Part shown: positions 51,073-59,932 of the stretch, in pieces
How the letters are laid out: each line of letters starts with the position of its first letter
Position numbering within the stretch: position 1 is the stretch's first letter
DNA from: Mangrovimicrobium sp033283325
Lineage (GTDB): Bacteria > Pseudomonadota > Gammaproteobacteria > Pseudomonadales > Halieaceae
DNA length: 64,000 nucleotides
NCBI GenBank assembly: GCA_033283325.1
Contig: JAWMQO010000005.1
Coordinates: 248,001-312,000, forward strand
Direction of reading: 5' to 3'
The notes under the pieces: model-generated
Database searches by the model: none
What the model saw: only the letters and a program-made list of their open reading frames with translations
What the model was told of the DNA's origin: nothing
Program-made: the position numbers and the translations under genes

Positions 51073-51900
51073 ATGGCAGTTCTTAAGAGCAAACCAACTT
51101 CGCCCGGTCGTCGCCACGTAGTTCGCGTCGTTGATGCGAATCTGCACAAGGGTGCGCCCCACGCGCCGCTGCTGGAAAAGCAGAGCCGCAACGGTGGCCG
51201 TAACAACAAGGGCCGTATCACCACCCGTCACGTTGGTGGTGGTCACAAGCAGCACTATCGCCTGATCGACTTCAAGCGTAACAAGGACAGCATCCAGGCC
51301 CGCGTCGAGCGTATCGAGTACGACCCGAACCGCTCCGCCCACATCGCCCTGCTGCTGTACTCCGACGGTGAGCGTCGTTACATCATCGCTCCCAAGGGCG
51401 TGCAGGCCGGTGACGTGCTGCAGTCCGGCGCGGCTGCGCCGATCAAGGTCGGTAACTGCCTGCCGCTGCGTAACATCCCAGTGGGTAGCGTTGTGCACGG
51501 TATCGAACTGAAGCCTGGCAAGGGCGCCCAGCTGGCTCGCTCCGCTGGTGCATCGGTTCAGCTGGTTGCGCGCGAAGGTCAATACGCGACCATCCGCCTG
51601 CGCTCCGGCGAGATGCGTAAAGTGCTGGTTGATTGCCGCGCCACTATCGGTGAGGTTTCCAACAGCGAGCACAGCCTGCGCAAGCTGGGTAAAGCCGGTG
51701 CAGCGCGCTGGCGCGGCGTTCGCCCGACCGTTCGCGGTGTGGCGATGAACCCGGTCGATCACCCCCATGGTGGTGGTGAAGGTCGTACTTCCGGTGGCCG
51801 CCACCCGGTGAGCCCCTGGGGTACCCCGACCAAGGGATACAAGACCCGCAAGAACAAGCGTACGGACAAGCTGATTGTTCGTCGCCGCGGGAAAAAGTAA
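51073..51900 (+). CDS. rplB: 50S ribosomal protein L2
   Basis: 275 residues after AAGGAG. L2 is needed for subunit joining and peptidyl transfer. The C-terminal HPHGGGEGRTSGGRHPVSPW contains the highly conserved histidine. Length is close to E. coli (273). Confidence 0.98.
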   Translation: MAVLKSKPTSPGRRHVVRVVDANLHKGAPHAPLLEKQSRNGGRNNKGRITTRHVGGGHKQHYRLIDFKRNKDSIQARVERIEYDPNRSAHIALLLYSDGERRYIIAPKGVQAGDVLQSGAAAPIKVGNCLPLRNIPVGSVVHGIELKPGKGAQLARSAGASVQLVAREGQYATIRLRSGEMRKVLVDCRATIGEVSNSEHSLRKLGKAGAARWRGVRPTVRGVAMNPVDHPHGGGEGRTSGGRHPVSPWGTPTKGYKTRKNKRTDKLIVRRRGKK

Positions 51901-51937
51901 CAGCGATCGTAAGATTCGAGAGTAGAGGAAAGAGATT

Positions 51938-52213
51938 GTGCCGCGTTCACTGAAGAAAGGTCCGTTTATCGACCTGCACCTGATGAAGAAGGTAGAAGCC
52001 GCTGTCGAAGCCAACGATCGCCGTCCGATCAAGACCTGGTCACGTCGTTCGATGGTCTCTCCGGACATGGTTGGTCTGACGATTGCCGTACACAACGGCC
52101 GGCAGCATGTGCCCGTCCTGATCAATGAGGACATGGTTGGTCACAAGCTGGGTGAGTTCGCGGTAACGCGCACCTTCAAGGGCCACATCGTAGACAAGAA
52201 GGCGAAGCGCTAA
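51938..52213 (+). CDS. rpsS: 30S ribosomal protein S19
   Basis: 91 residues starting with GTG after AGAGGAAAGAGATT. S19 is in the 30S head and contacts the A-site finger. PRSLKKGPFIDLHLMKKVE at the start and HVPVLINEDMVGHKLGEF are typical. Confidence 0.98.
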   Translation: MPRSLKKGPFIDLHLMKKVEAAVEANDRRPIKTWSRRSMVSPDMVGLTIAVHNGRQHVPVLINEDMVGHKLGEFAVTRTFKGHIVDKKAKR

Positions 52214-52236
52214 GCGCCGCTTGAGAGGTTGAGGAA

Positions 52237-52575
52237 ATGGAAGTAGCAGCAAGACTGAAAGGCGCGCGTATCTCTGCGCAGAAAGCCCGCCTGGTCGCTG
52301 ACCAGGTCCGTGGCTTGCCTGTGGAAAAAGCGCTGGACCTGCTGGAATTCAGCAACAAGAAAGCGGCGCAGATCGTCAAGAAAGTTCTCGACTCTGCGAT
52401 CGCCAACGCCGAAAACAACGAAGGTGCCGATGTGGACGAGCTGAAAGTCTCCACCATCTTCGTTGACGAAGGCATGACTATGAAGCGCCTGCGTCCCCGT
52501 GCAAAGGGCCGCGCAGACCGCATTTTGAAGCGTAGCTGTCACATTACCGTGAAAGTTGCAGACGGCGAAGGCTAA
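52237..52575 (+). CDS. rplV: 50S ribosomal protein L22
   Basis: 112 residues. L22 lines the tunnel beside L4; its hairpin loop is in the FVDEGMTMKRLRPRAKGRAD region, where macrolide-resistance changes occur in other species. Here that region appears intact. Confidence 0.98.
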   Translation: MEVAARLKGARISAQKARLVADQVRGLPVEKALDLLEFSNKKAAQIVKKVLDSAIANAENNEGADVDELKVSTIFVDEGMTMKRLRPRAKGRADRILKRSCHITVKVADGEG

Positions 52576-52592
52576 GGAATCAGGAGACGACC

Positions 52593-53264
52593 ATGGGTCA
52601 GAAAGTACATCCCGTCGGCATCCGTCTGGGTATCGTCAAGGACCACAACTCGGTCTGGTATGCGGACAGCAAGAACTACTCCAAGCAGTTGATTACTGAC
52701 CTGGAAGTTCGCCAGTACATCGAGAAGACGCTGGAAAATGCCTCTGTCAGCCGCGTGGTAATCGAGCGCCCGGCACAGACCGCGCGCATTACCATCCACA
52801 CCGCTCGCCCCGGCATCGTTATCGGCCGCAAGGGTGAGGACGTGGACGCGCTGCGCAAGGTGCTGACCGAGAAGATGGGTGTGCCCGTGCACATCAACAT
52901 CGAAGAGATCCGCAAGCCCGACCTGGACGCCAAGCTGGTTGCCCAGAACGTGGCCCAGCAGCTGGAGCGCCGGGTAATGTTCCGCCGCGCGATGAAGCGC
53001 GTCGTACAGAACGCCATGCGCCAGGGCGCTGAAGGTATCAAGATCCAGGTCAGCGGTCGTCTCGGCGGTGCCGAAATCGCCCGTACCGAATGGTACCGTG
53101 AAGGTCGTGTGCCCCTGCACACCCTGCGCGCGGATATCGACTATGCCACCTACGAGGCATCCACCACCTACGGCATCATCGGCGTAAAAGTGTGGATCTT
53201 CAAAGGTGAGGTGATCGGCGGCGACGAAGCTTCCGAGTCCACCCGGAAATCAGCTACTAATTAA
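52593..53264 (+). CDS. rpsC: 30S ribosomal protein S3
   Basis: 223 residues. S3 forms part of the mRNA entry site and its helicase. The KH domain has the GRKGEDVDALR loop; the family end motif MRQGAEGIKIQVSGRLGGAE follows. MGQKVHPVGIRLGI is the standard N-terminus. Confidence 0.98.
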   Translation: MGQKVHPVGIRLGIVKDHNSVWYADSKNYSKQLITDLEVRQYIEKTLENASVSRVVIERPAQTARITIHTARPGIVIGRKGEDVDALRKVLTEKMGVPVHINIEEIRKPDLDAKLVAQNVAQQLERRVMFRRAMKRVVQNAMRQGAEGIKIQVSGRLGGAEIARTEWYREGRVPLHTLRADIDYATYEASTTYGIIGVKVWIFKGEVIGGDEASESTRKSATN

Positions 53265-53275
53265 GGGTTACGCAG

Positions 53276-53689
53276 ATGCTTCAACCAAAGCGTACAAAAT
53301 TCCGCAAGACGATGAAGGGCCGCAATCGCGGTCTGGCCCATCGCGGCAGCAAGGTGAGCTTCGGTGAATTCGGTCTCAAGGCCACTGGCCGCGGCCGCAT
53401 TACTGCTCGCCAGATCGAGGCAGCGCGTCGTGCGATGACTCGCCACATCAAGCGTGGCGGCAAAATCTGGATTCGCGTCTTCCCGGACAAGCCGATCACC
53501 GGCAAGCCGCTGGAAGTCCGCCAGGGTAAAGGTAAGGGTAACGTTGAGTACTGGGTAGCCCAGGTTCAGCCGGGCAAGGTGCTGTACGAAGTACAGGGTG
53601 TCTCGGAAGAGCTGGCTCGCGAAGCGTTCACCCTGGCAGCGGCCAAGATCCCCGTTGCTACAACATTTGTTAAACGGTCGGTGATGTGA
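53276..53689 (+). CDS. rplP: 50S ribosomal protein L16
   Basis: 137 residues. L16 organises the A site of the large subunit. MLQPKRTKFRKTMKGRNRG begins the protein; the ITARQIEAARRAMTRHIKRG block and the arginine hydroxylated by YcfD in E. coli (in KPLEVRQGKGKG) are present. Its stop overlaps the rpmC start (TGATG). Confidence 0.98.
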   Translation: MLQPKRTKFRKTMKGRNRGLAHRGSKVSFGEFGLKATGRGRITARQIEAARRAMTRHIKRGGKIWIRVFPDKPITGKPLEVRQGKGKGNVEYWVAQVQPGKVLYEVQGVSEELAREAFTLAAAKIPVATTFVKRSVM

Positions 53690-53880
53690 TGAAAGCTAGC
53701 GAATTGCGTGAAAAGTCCGTTGAGGACCTGAACAAGCAGCTGCTCACCCTGCGTGAGGAGCAGTTCAAGCTGCGCATGCAGAAGTCCACTGGTCAGCTCG
53801 GGCAGACTCACCTGCTCCAGGAGAACCAGCGCGACATCGCACGCGTCAAGACTGTGCTCACTCAGAAGGCAGGTGAATAG
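53689..53880 (+). CDS. rpmC: 50S ribosomal protein L29
   Basis: 63 residues from the ATG at 53689 overlapping the rplP stop by one base; a GTG one codon earlier is less likely. L29 is a small helical protein at the tunnel exit next to L23. KASELREKSVEDLNKQL is the family start. Confidence 0.97.
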   Translation: MKASELREKSVEDLNKQLLTLREEQFKLRMQKSTGQLGQTHLLQENQRDIARVKTVLTQKAGE

Positions 53881-53881
53881 C

Positions 53882-54151
53882 ATGTCAGGTACTGAAAAGC
53901 GTATCCGTACGGCAACCGGCCGGGTTGTCAGCAACAAGATGGACAAGACGATTACCGTGCTTATCGAGCGCCGGGTGAAGCACCCCGTGTACGGCAAGTA
54001 CATCACGCGTTCTTCCAAGATCCACGCTCATGACGAAAACAATGAGTGCGGAATTGGCGATACCGTAAAAGTGATTGAGTCTCGCCCGCTTTCCAAGACC
54101 AAGACCTGGCAACTCCAGGAAGTGGTCGAAAGCGCCGCTCAGGTCGGTTAA
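53882..54151 (+). CDS. rpsQ: 30S ribosomal protein S17
   Basis: 89 residues from the ATG one base after the rpmC stop. S17 is an OB-fold protein binding 16S helix 11. RTATGRVVSNKMDKTITV and YITRSSKIHAHDE are conserved. Confidence 0.98.
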   Translation: MSGTEKRIRTATGRVVSNKMDKTITVLIERRVKHPVYGKYITRSSKIHAHDENNECGIGDTVKVIESRPLSKTKTWQLQEVVESAAQVG

Positions 54152-54192
54152 GCGCAGGATAGTGCGGCGTGAGCCGCAGTTTGGAGTAGAAG

Positions 54193-54561
54193 ATGATTCA
54201 GACACAGTCGTATTTGGAAGTCGCAGACAACAGCGGCGCTCGCCGTGTGATGTGCATCAAGGTGTTGGGTGGCTCCAAGCGTCGCTATGCGCGTGTGGGT
54301 GACCTGATCAAGGTAACCGTGAAGGAAGCGATTCCCCGCGGCAAGGTAAAGAAAGGGCAGGTAATGACTGCCGTTGTCGTGCGCACCCGCAAGGGCGTTC
54401 GTCGTGCCGATGGCTCGCTCATCAAGTTCGACGACAACGCGGCAGTGCTGCTGAACAACCAGCAGGCACCTATCGGGACCCGTATTTTTGGCCCGGTAAC
54501 CCGCGAGCTGCGCGGCGAGAAGTTTATGAAGATCATTTCTCTGGCCCCGGAAGTTATCTAG
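54193..54561 (+). CDS. rplN: 50S ribosomal protein L14
   Basis: 122 residues, the length in E. coli (123). L14 is at the subunit interface and is the target of RsfS, which is encoded at 35.7 kb. MIQTQSYLEVADNSGARR is the typical start. It marks the beginning of the spc part of the cluster; no separate promoter is seen before it. Confidence 0.98.
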   Translation: MIQTQSYLEVADNSGARRVMCIKVLGGSKRRYARVGDLIKVTVKEAIPRGKVKKGQVMTAVVVRTRKGVRRADGSLIKFDDNAAVLLNNQQAPIGTRIFGPVTRELRGEKFMKIISLAPEVI

Positions 54562-54586
54562 GCAGGCCAGCAGGAGAGGAAAGGAA

Positions 54587-54898
54587 ATGTTGAAGATCAA
54601 GCGCGATGACGAAGTGGTTGTTCTTGCCGGTAAGGACAAGGGCAAGCGCGGCAAGGTTCGCAAGGTACTCGACGACAATCGCGTGATTGTCGCCGGTATT
54701 AACATGGTGAAGAAGCACACCAAGCCCAACCCCCAGGCGGGTGTTGCCGGCGGTATCGTGGAAAAGGAAGCCCCTATCCAGGTTTCCAATATTGCGATTT
54801 TCAACCCGGGTACCGGCAAGGCTGACCGTGTTGGCTTCAAGGTCGAGGGCGAAACCAAGACCCGTATTTACAAGTCCAGCGGCGAGGCTATCAGCTGA
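54587..54898 (+). CDS. rplX: 50S ribosomal protein L24
   Basis: 103 residues. L24 is an assembly initiator with a KOW motif, seen as VVLAGKDKGKRGKV. It follows rplN by 25 bases. Confidence 0.98.
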   Translation: MLKIKRDDEVVVLAGKDKGKRGKVRKVLDDNRVIVAGINMVKKHTKPNPQAGVAGGIVEKEAPIQVSNIAIFNPGTGKADRVGFKVEGETKTRIYKSSGEAIS

Positions 54899-54933
54899 AT
54901 TTCGGCTGGTCGAAGGATTAACAGGTAATAGAC

Positions 54934-55473
54934 ATGGCAACGTTGAAAGACAAGTACAAGAGCGAGATCGCTCCCCAGCTGAAAGAAGAGCTGGGCCTGA
55001 GCAACGTGATGGACATCCCGCGCATCACCAAGATCACCCTTAATATGGGTGTCGGTGAAGCTATCGGTGACAAGAAGGTCCTGGAATCCGCTATCGCTGA
55101 TATGGAAGCGATCGCTGGCCAGAAGGCCGTTATCACCAAGGCGCGTAAATCCATCGCAGGCTTCAAGGTGCGTGAAGGCTGGCCGATTGGCTGCAAGGTA
55201 ACCCTGCGTTCCGACCGCATGTATGAATTCCTTGAGCGCCTGATCAGCATCGCGATCCCGCGTATTCGCGACTTCCGTGGTATCAGCCCGAAGTCTTTCG
55301 ACGGGCGCGGGAACTTCGCGATGGGTGTGTCCGAGCAGATCATCTTCCCGGAGATTGATTACGACAAGGTCGACTCGCTGCGTGGTATGGACATCACCAT
55401 CACTACAACTGCTCGTACGGACGATGAAGGTCGTGCACTGCTGCGCGCTTTCAACTTCCCACTGAAAGGTTAA
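54934..55473 (+). CDS. rplE: 50S ribosomal protein L5
   Basis: 179 residues, identical in length to E. coli L5. It binds 5S rRNA and contacts P-site tRNA. NVMDIPRITKITLNMGVGEA and RGNFAMGVSEQIIFPEIDYD are family blocks. Confidence 0.98.
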   Translation: MATLKDKYKSEIAPQLKEELGLSNVMDIPRITKITLNMGVGEAIGDKKVLESAIADMEAIAGQKAVITKARKSIAGFKVREGWPIGCKVTLRSDRMYEFLERLISIAIPRIRDFRGISPKSFDGRGNFAMGVSEQIIFPEIDYDKVDSLRGMDITITTTARTDDEGRALLRAFNFPLKG

Positions 55474-55482
55474 GAGGCACAC

Positions 55483-55788
55483 ATGGCTAAGAAATCTATG
55501 ATCGCGCGTGAGAACAAGCGTGCACGTATGGTCGCCAAGTACGCAGAGAAGCGCGCTGCACTGAAAGCCATCCTGGCTGATGTTAATGCCAGCGATGACG
55601 ACAAGTGGGAAGCGCAGATCGCCCTGCAGAAGCTGCCACGCGATGCAAGCCCGGTTCGCCGCCAGCGCCGCTGCCAGGTCACCGGCCGCCCGCACGCTGT
55701 GTATCGTAAATTCGGCCTGTGCCGTAACAAGCTGCGCGAAGCCGCCATGCGCGGTGATGTGCCCGGGCTGGTCAAGGCCAGCTGGTAA
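55483..55788 (+). CDS. rpsN: 30S ribosomal protein S14, zinc-independent type
   Basis: 101 residues. The long form without CxxC pairs is the zinc-free paralogue common in gammaproteobacteria. RQRRCQVTGRPHAVYRKFGL is the family core. It follows rplE by nine bases. Confidence 0.98.
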   Translation: MAKKSMIARENKRARMVAKYAEKRAALKAILADVNASDDDKWEAQIALQKLPRDASPVRRQRRCQVTGRPHAVYRKFGLCRNKLREAAMRGDVPGLVKASW

Positions 55789-55803
55789 CGGAGAGTATTT
55801 GAA

Positions 55804-56199
55804 ATGAGTATGCAAGATCCGCTGTCAGATATGCTGACCCGTATTCGCAACGCCCAGATGGCTGGCAAGAAAACCGTTGAAATGCCCGGTTCCAAGCTGA
55901 AAGCGGCTGTTGCCAAGGTGCTCGAGGAAGAGGGCTACATCTCCGGCTTCAACGCCAGCGCAGATGCCAGCAAGCCTCGCCTGGCGATTGAGCTGAAGTA
56001 CTTCCAGGGCCAGCCGGTGATCGCAGAGATCGACCGTGTAAGCCGCCCCGGTCTGCGTTCCTACGCAGCAAAGGATGAACTGCCGTCTGTTCGCGGTGGC
56101 CTGGGTGTTGCCATCGTCTCCACCTCCAAGGGTGTGATGACTGATCGCGCGGCCCGTGCTGCCGGCGTCGGTGGAGAAGTGCTCTGCACCGTTTTCTAA
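55804..56199 (+). CDS. rpsH: 30S ribosomal protein S8
   Basis: 131 residues (130 in E. coli). S8 binds 16S helix 21 and in E. coli represses the spc operon by binding the rplE region of the mRNA. SMQDPLSDMLTRIRNAQ is the usual N-terminus. A second ATG two codons on is an alternative start. Confidence 0.98.
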   Translation: MSMQDPLSDMLTRIRNAQMAGKKTVEMPGSKLKAAVAKVLEEEGYISGFNASADASKPRLAIELKYFQGQPVIAEIDRVSRPGLRSYAAKDELPSVRGGLGVAIVSTSKGVMTDRAARAAGVGGEVLCTVF

Positions 56200-56225
56200 A
56201 CTGATTGAATTGAAGAGCAACTGAA

Positions 56226-56753
56226 ATGTCTAGAGTCGCAAACAATCCGGTAACACTGCCGAGCGGCGTTGAGATCAAGCAGGATGGACGTGATCTCACT
56301 GTCAAGGGCAGCAAGGGCACTATGGCGCTCTCCCTGCTCGACGGTATCAACGTTAGCCAGGAAGACAACGTAATCCAGGTCTCTTTTGACAGCGATAAGT
56401 CCAAGGCCATGGCGGGTACTACCCGCGCGCTGCTGGCGAACATCGTCCAGGGTGTGAGCGAGGGCTGGGAGAAGAAGCTGGTTCTCAATGGCGTTGGTTA
56501 TCGTGCCAGCACCTCCGGCAACAAGGTCAACCTGACTGTCGGCCTGTCCCACCCGGTGGAGTACGAACTCCCCGAAGGTATCAGCGCCGAAACGCCGACC
56601 CAGACCGAGATTGTGGTCAAGGGCATCGACAAGCAGGCGGTTGGCCAGGTAGCAGCAGAACTGCGCAGCTTCCGTCCGCCGGAGCCTTACAAGGGTAAAG
56701 GTATTCGCTACGCCGACGAATATGTACGGCGCAAAGAAGCCAAGAAAAAGTAG
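56226..56753 (+). CDS. rplF: 50S ribosomal protein L6
   Basis: 175 residues. L6 sits near the factor-binding site. MSRVANNPVTLPSGVEI and the C-terminal FRPPEPYKGKGIRYADEYVR motif are diagnostic. Confidence 0.98.
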   Translation: MSRVANNPVTLPSGVEIKQDGRDLTVKGSKGTMALSLLDGINVSQEDNVIQVSFDSDKSKAMAGTTRALLANIVQGVSEGWEKKLVLNGVGYRASTSGNKVNLTVGLSHPVEYELPEGISAETPTQTEIVVKGIDKQAVGQVAAELRSFRPPEPYKGKGIRYADEYVRRKEAKKK

Positions 56754-56763
56754 GTAAGTTGAG

Positions 56764-57114
56764 ATGAGTGCAAAGAATGATTCACGGCTTCGTCGGGCGC
56801 GTCGCTCGCGGGCCCGCATGCGTGACCTCGGCGTCAACCGCCTGAGCGTGCACCGTACTCCCCGGCATATCTATGCCCAGGTGTTCACCCCCCAGGGCGA
56901 CAAAGTGCTGGTAAGTGCTTCCACCCTGGACGCGGACCTGCGCAAGGGCGCTACGGGCAATATGGACGCTGCCGCAGCTGTTGGCAAGCTCGTGGCCGAG
57001 CGTGCCAAGGCCGCTGGTATCGAGCGCGTGGCGTTCGACCGTGCAGGTTACAAGTACCATGGACGCGTGAAGGCTCTCGCCGACGCCGCCCGTGAATGTG
57101 GACTGGAATTCTAG
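56764..57114 (+). CDS. rplR: 50S ribosomal protein L18
   Basis: 116 residues. L18 binds 5S rRNA together with L5. The block LSVHRTPRHIYAQVF and the C-terminal DRAGYKYHGRVKALADAARE are typical. Confidence 0.98.
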   Translation: MSAKNDSRLRRARRSRARMRDLGVNRLSVHRTPRHIYAQVFTPQGDKVLVSASTLDADLRKGATGNMDAAAAVGKLVAERAKAAGIERVAFDRAGYKYHGRVKALADAARECGLEF

Positions 57115-57123
57115 GGTAGAGAT

Positions 57124-57636
57124 ATGGCTTTCAACGAGCAGAAGAAGCAGCAGGTCGAAGGCGATCTGCAGGAGAAGCTGGTCCAGGTCAACCGTGTGGC
57201 CAAAGTGGTCAAGGGTGGCCGGATCTTCGGCTTTACCGCCCTGACCGTAGTTGGCGACGGTAACGGCCGTGTCGGCTTCGGCCGCGGCAAGGCTCGCGAA
57301 GTACCTGTTGCTATCCAGAAGGCAATGGAAGCTGCGCGCCGCAACATGATTACGGTAGAGCTCAAGGACGGAACCCTGCAGTACCCGGTGAAGGCCGCAC
57401 ACGGCGCCTCCAAGGTCTACATGCAGCCCGCATCTGAAGGTACCGGTGTCATCGCCGGTGGCGCGATGCGTGCGGTGCTGGAAATTGCCGGCGTCCACAA
57501 CGTACTGGCCAAGTGCTACGGCTCCACCAACCCGGTGAACGTGGTTCGCGCGACTTTCAACGGTCTGCGTGACATGGCCTCCCCGGAGGGCGTTGCCGCC
57601 AAGCGTGGCAAGTCCGTCGAAGATATTTTGAATTGA
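57124..57636 (+). CDS. rpsE: 30S ribosomal protein S5
   Basis: 170 residues. S5 controls decoding accuracy at the mRNA channel. The double-stranded RNA-binding part (LVQVNRVAKVVKGGRIFGF) and GDGNGRVGFGRGKAREV are family blocks, with the site of spectinomycin-resistance changes in other species (VVKGGR) unchanged. Confidence 0.98.
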   Translation: MAFNEQKKQQVEGDLQEKLVQVNRVAKVVKGGRIFGFTALTVVGDGNGRVGFGRGKAREVPVAIQKAMEAARRNMITVELKDGTLQYPVKAAHGASKVYMQPASEGTGVIAGGAMRAVLEIAGVHNVLAKCYGSTNPVNVVRATFNGLRDMASPEGVAAKRGKSVEDILN

Positions 57637-57654
57637 GATTTGGGTTGAATCGTC

Positions 57655-57837
57655 ATGGCTAAAGCAACCATCAAGGTTACCCAGGTGAAGAGCATTCACG
57701 GGCGCCTGAAAAAGCACCAGGCCTGTGTGGCTGGCCTCGGTCTGAGACGGATCGGACACACCGTCGAAGTAGAGGACACGCCGGCAGTGCGCGGCATGAT
57801 CAACCGGGTTAATTACCTGGTACGGGTTGAGGGCTGA
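57655..57837 (+). CDS. rpmD: 50S ribosomal protein L30
   Basis: 60 residues, normal for the short bacterial L30. KVTQVKSIHGRLKKHQ and the C-terminal MINRVNYLVRVEG are typical. Confidence 0.97.
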   Translation: MAKATIKVTQVKSIHGRLKKHQACVAGLGLRRIGHTVEVEDTPAVRGMINRVNYLVRVEG

Positions 57838-57841
57838 ATTA

Positions 57842-58288
57842 ATGTCTGAACAAATGCGACTGAACTCCCTGAGCCCCAATCCGGGTTCACGGAAAGATGC
57901 CAAGCGCGTAGGGCGCGGCATTGGCTCCGGTCTCGGCAAGACTGCCGGCCGCGGCCACAAGGGTCAGAAATCCCGCTCCGGCGGCAAGGTACGTCCCGGT
58001 TTCGAAGGCGGCCAGATGCCGCTGCAGAAGCGTCTGCCCAAGTACGGCTTTACCTCGCGTATCGCCCGGACCACCGCGCAGATCCGCCTGTCCGAACTCA
58101 ACGCAGTTGACGCTGATGTCGTGGATCTGGAAGCGCTGAAAGCGGCTGACCTGATCAAGCAGGACATCACCCGCGCACGCGTGTTCCTGTCCGGCGAGCT
58201 GAGCAAGGCTGTGACAGTAAAAGGCCTCGCGGTAACCAAGGGTGCCCGCGAAGCCATCGAGAAGGCCGGCGGGAAAATAGAGGACTAA
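57842..58288 (+). CDS. rplO: 50S ribosomal protein L15
   Basis: 148 residues from the ATG at 57842, four bases after the rpmD stop; an ATG four codons on (MRLNSLSP) is where most L15 proteins begin and is an alternative. L15 is an assembly protein with a glycine-rich N-terminus, GRGIGSGLGKTAGRGHKGQ. The secY start directly abuts its stop. Confidence 0.97.
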   Translation: MSEQMRLNSLSPNPGSRKDAKRVGRGIGSGLGKTAGRGHKGQKSRSGGKVRPGFEGGQMPLQKRLPKYGFTSRIARTTAQIRLSELNAVDADVVDLEALKAADLIKQDITRARVFLSGELSKAVTVKGLAVTKGAREAIEKAGGKIED

Positions 58289-59617
58289 ATGGCACAGGCG
58301 CAGATGCCCCAGGTCAACAAGGCCGGTATGGGCGAGCTTTTCGCACGCCTTCGTTTCTTGTTGATGGCGATTATCGTCTACCGGATCGGGACGCATATCC
58401 CGGTTCCGGGTATTGATCCCGCCCAGCTGGCCGCGCTTTTCAACCAGAACCAGGGAACCATCCTGGGTCTGGCCAACATGTTCTCGGGGGGTGCCCTCGA
58501 GCGCATGAGTATTCTGGCGCTGGGCATCATGCCTTACATTTCGGCCTCGATCATCGTTCAGTTGATGTCCGCGGTCACGCCGCAACTGGAGGCCCTCAAG
58601 AAAGAGGGTGAGTCCGGGCGGCGCAAGATCAGCCAGTACACCCGTTACCTGACGGTGGTGCTGGCGATCGTCCAGGCCACCGGTATGACCGTTGGTATGG
58701 CGAACCAGGGCATGGCGTACACCGTGACGCCGCTGTTCTTCGTGATCGCCATCACCTCCCTGGTGACTGGAGCAATATTCATGATGTGGCTCGGTGAGCA
58801 GATTACCGAGCGCGGTGTAGGTAACGGTATCTCCCTGCTGATTTTCGCGGGGATCGTCGCGGGCCTGCCCTCGGCGATTGGACAGTCGCTGGAGCAGGCG
58901 CGGCAGGGTGAGCTGAACATTTTGTTCCTGCTGCTGATCCTGGCGCTGGCGATATTCATGATCTTCGCGATCGTTTATATCGAGCGCGGCCAGCGGCGGA
59001 TTACCGTCAACTATGCCAAGCGGCAGCAGGGGCGCCGGATGTACCAGGCGCAGAGTTCCCACCTGCCGCTCAAGGTGAACATGGCCGGTGTTATTCCGGC
59101 GATTTTCGCCAGCAGTATCCTGCTGTTCCCGGCGTCCATCGCCCAGTGGTTCGGCACCTCGGATTCTGCGGACTGGCTGCAGGACCTGGCTGTAATGATC
59201 GGGCCCGGGCAGCCGCTGAACATTTTGTTGTTCACGATATTTATTGTGTTTTTCTGCTTCTTCTATACGGCGTTGATGTTCAACCCGGCGGAAGTAGCTG
59301 ACAACCTGAAGCGGTCTGGTGCATTCGTGCCCGGTATCCGCCCGGGACAGCAGACAGCCAACTACATCGACGGCGTATTGACCCGCCTGACAGTGTTCGG
59401 CTCAGCGTACATCGCCATTGTCTGCCTGATCCCGCAGTTCCTGGTAGTGACGGCCAATGTGCCTTTCTACCTGGGCGGCACTTCGCTGCTGATCGTGGTT
59501 GTCGTGGTGATGGATTTCATGGCCCAGGTGCAGAGCCACCTGATGTCACAGCAGTACGAGTCTGTGATGAAAAAGGCCAACCTGAAGAATTATGGGAGTG
59601 CCGGCCGGCTGCGCTGA
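58289..59617 (+). CDS. secY: Protein translocase subunit SecY
   Basis: 442 residues with ten membrane helices, forming the channel of the Sec translocon with SecE and SecG. The start abuts the rplO stop. Typical blocks are FARLRFLLMAIIVYRIGTHI, LGIMPYISASIIVQLMS, the cytosolic loop RRITVNYAKRQQGRR that contacts ribosome and SecA, and FNPAEVADNLKRSGAFVPGI. Length equals E. coli (443). Confidence 0.98.
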   Translation: MAQAQMPQVNKAGMGELFARLRFLLMAIIVYRIGTHIPVPGIDPAQLAALFNQNQGTILGLANMFSGGALERMSILALGIMPYISASIIVQLMSAVTPQLEALKKEGESGRRKISQYTRYLTVVLAIVQATGMTVGMANQGMAYTVTPLFFVIAITSLVTGAIFMMWLGEQITERGVGNGISLLIFAGIVAGLPSAIGQSLEQARQGELNILFLLLILALAIFMIFAIVYIERGQRRITVNYAKRQQGRRMYQAQSSHLPLKVNMAGVIPAIFASSILLFPASIAQWFGTSDSADWLQDLAVMIGPGQPLNILLFTIFIVFFCFFYTALMFNPAEVADNLKRSGAFVPGIRPGQQTANYIDGVLTRLTVFGSAYIAIVCLIPQFLVVTANVPFYLGGTSLLIVVVVVMDFMAQVQSHLMSQQYESVMKKANLKNYGSAGRLR

Positions 59618-59661
59618 GGCCCATGGCCCGGTCAGCAACGGTTGTAACGGAGTAGAGAACG

Positions 59662-59778
59662 ATGAAAGTACGTGCTTCAGTCAAGAAAATGTGCCGCAAC
59701 TGCAAGGTTGTGCGCCGCAATGGCGTGGTCCGGGTGATCTGCAACACTGATCCCCGCCACAAGCAGCGCCAGGGCTAA
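59662..59778 (+). CDS. rpmJ: 50S ribosomal protein L36
   Basis: 38 residues, too short for most gene-length cutoffs. It starts MKVRASVKKMC and has the zinc ligands C11, C14, C27 and H33, so it is the zinc-binding form. L36 is a small late-assembly protein of the 50S subunit. It lies 44 bases after secY, as in E. coli, where it closes the spc operon. Confidence 0.95.
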   Translation: MKVRASVKKMCRNCKVVRRNGVVRVICNTDPRHKQRQG

Positions 59779-59795
59779 AACCTGCGCCTGTACGG

Positions 59796-59824
59796 TTGAT
59801 TTTTTGTAACGATATCGCTAGAAT
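59796..59824 (+). promoter_or_regulatory. Sigma70-type promoter of the alpha operon
   Basis: TTGATT (59796-59801), a 17-base spacer and TAGAAT (59819-59824), about 109 bases before rpsM. The -10 is the same as that of the S10 promoter. The leader between is about 100 bases and could hold an S4 autoregulatory fold, as in E. coli, but I cannot confirm a pseudoknot. Confidence 0.75.
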
Positions 59825-59932
59825 GCTGCGCCTTTCGCGCCACCCCTCGCGCTTTGAGAATAAAGTGTCGAAAAATCAGGGGTTTGCGAAAAACAGCGCG
59901 GTTACGCGAAGAGATTAATTGGAGAGAGTTGA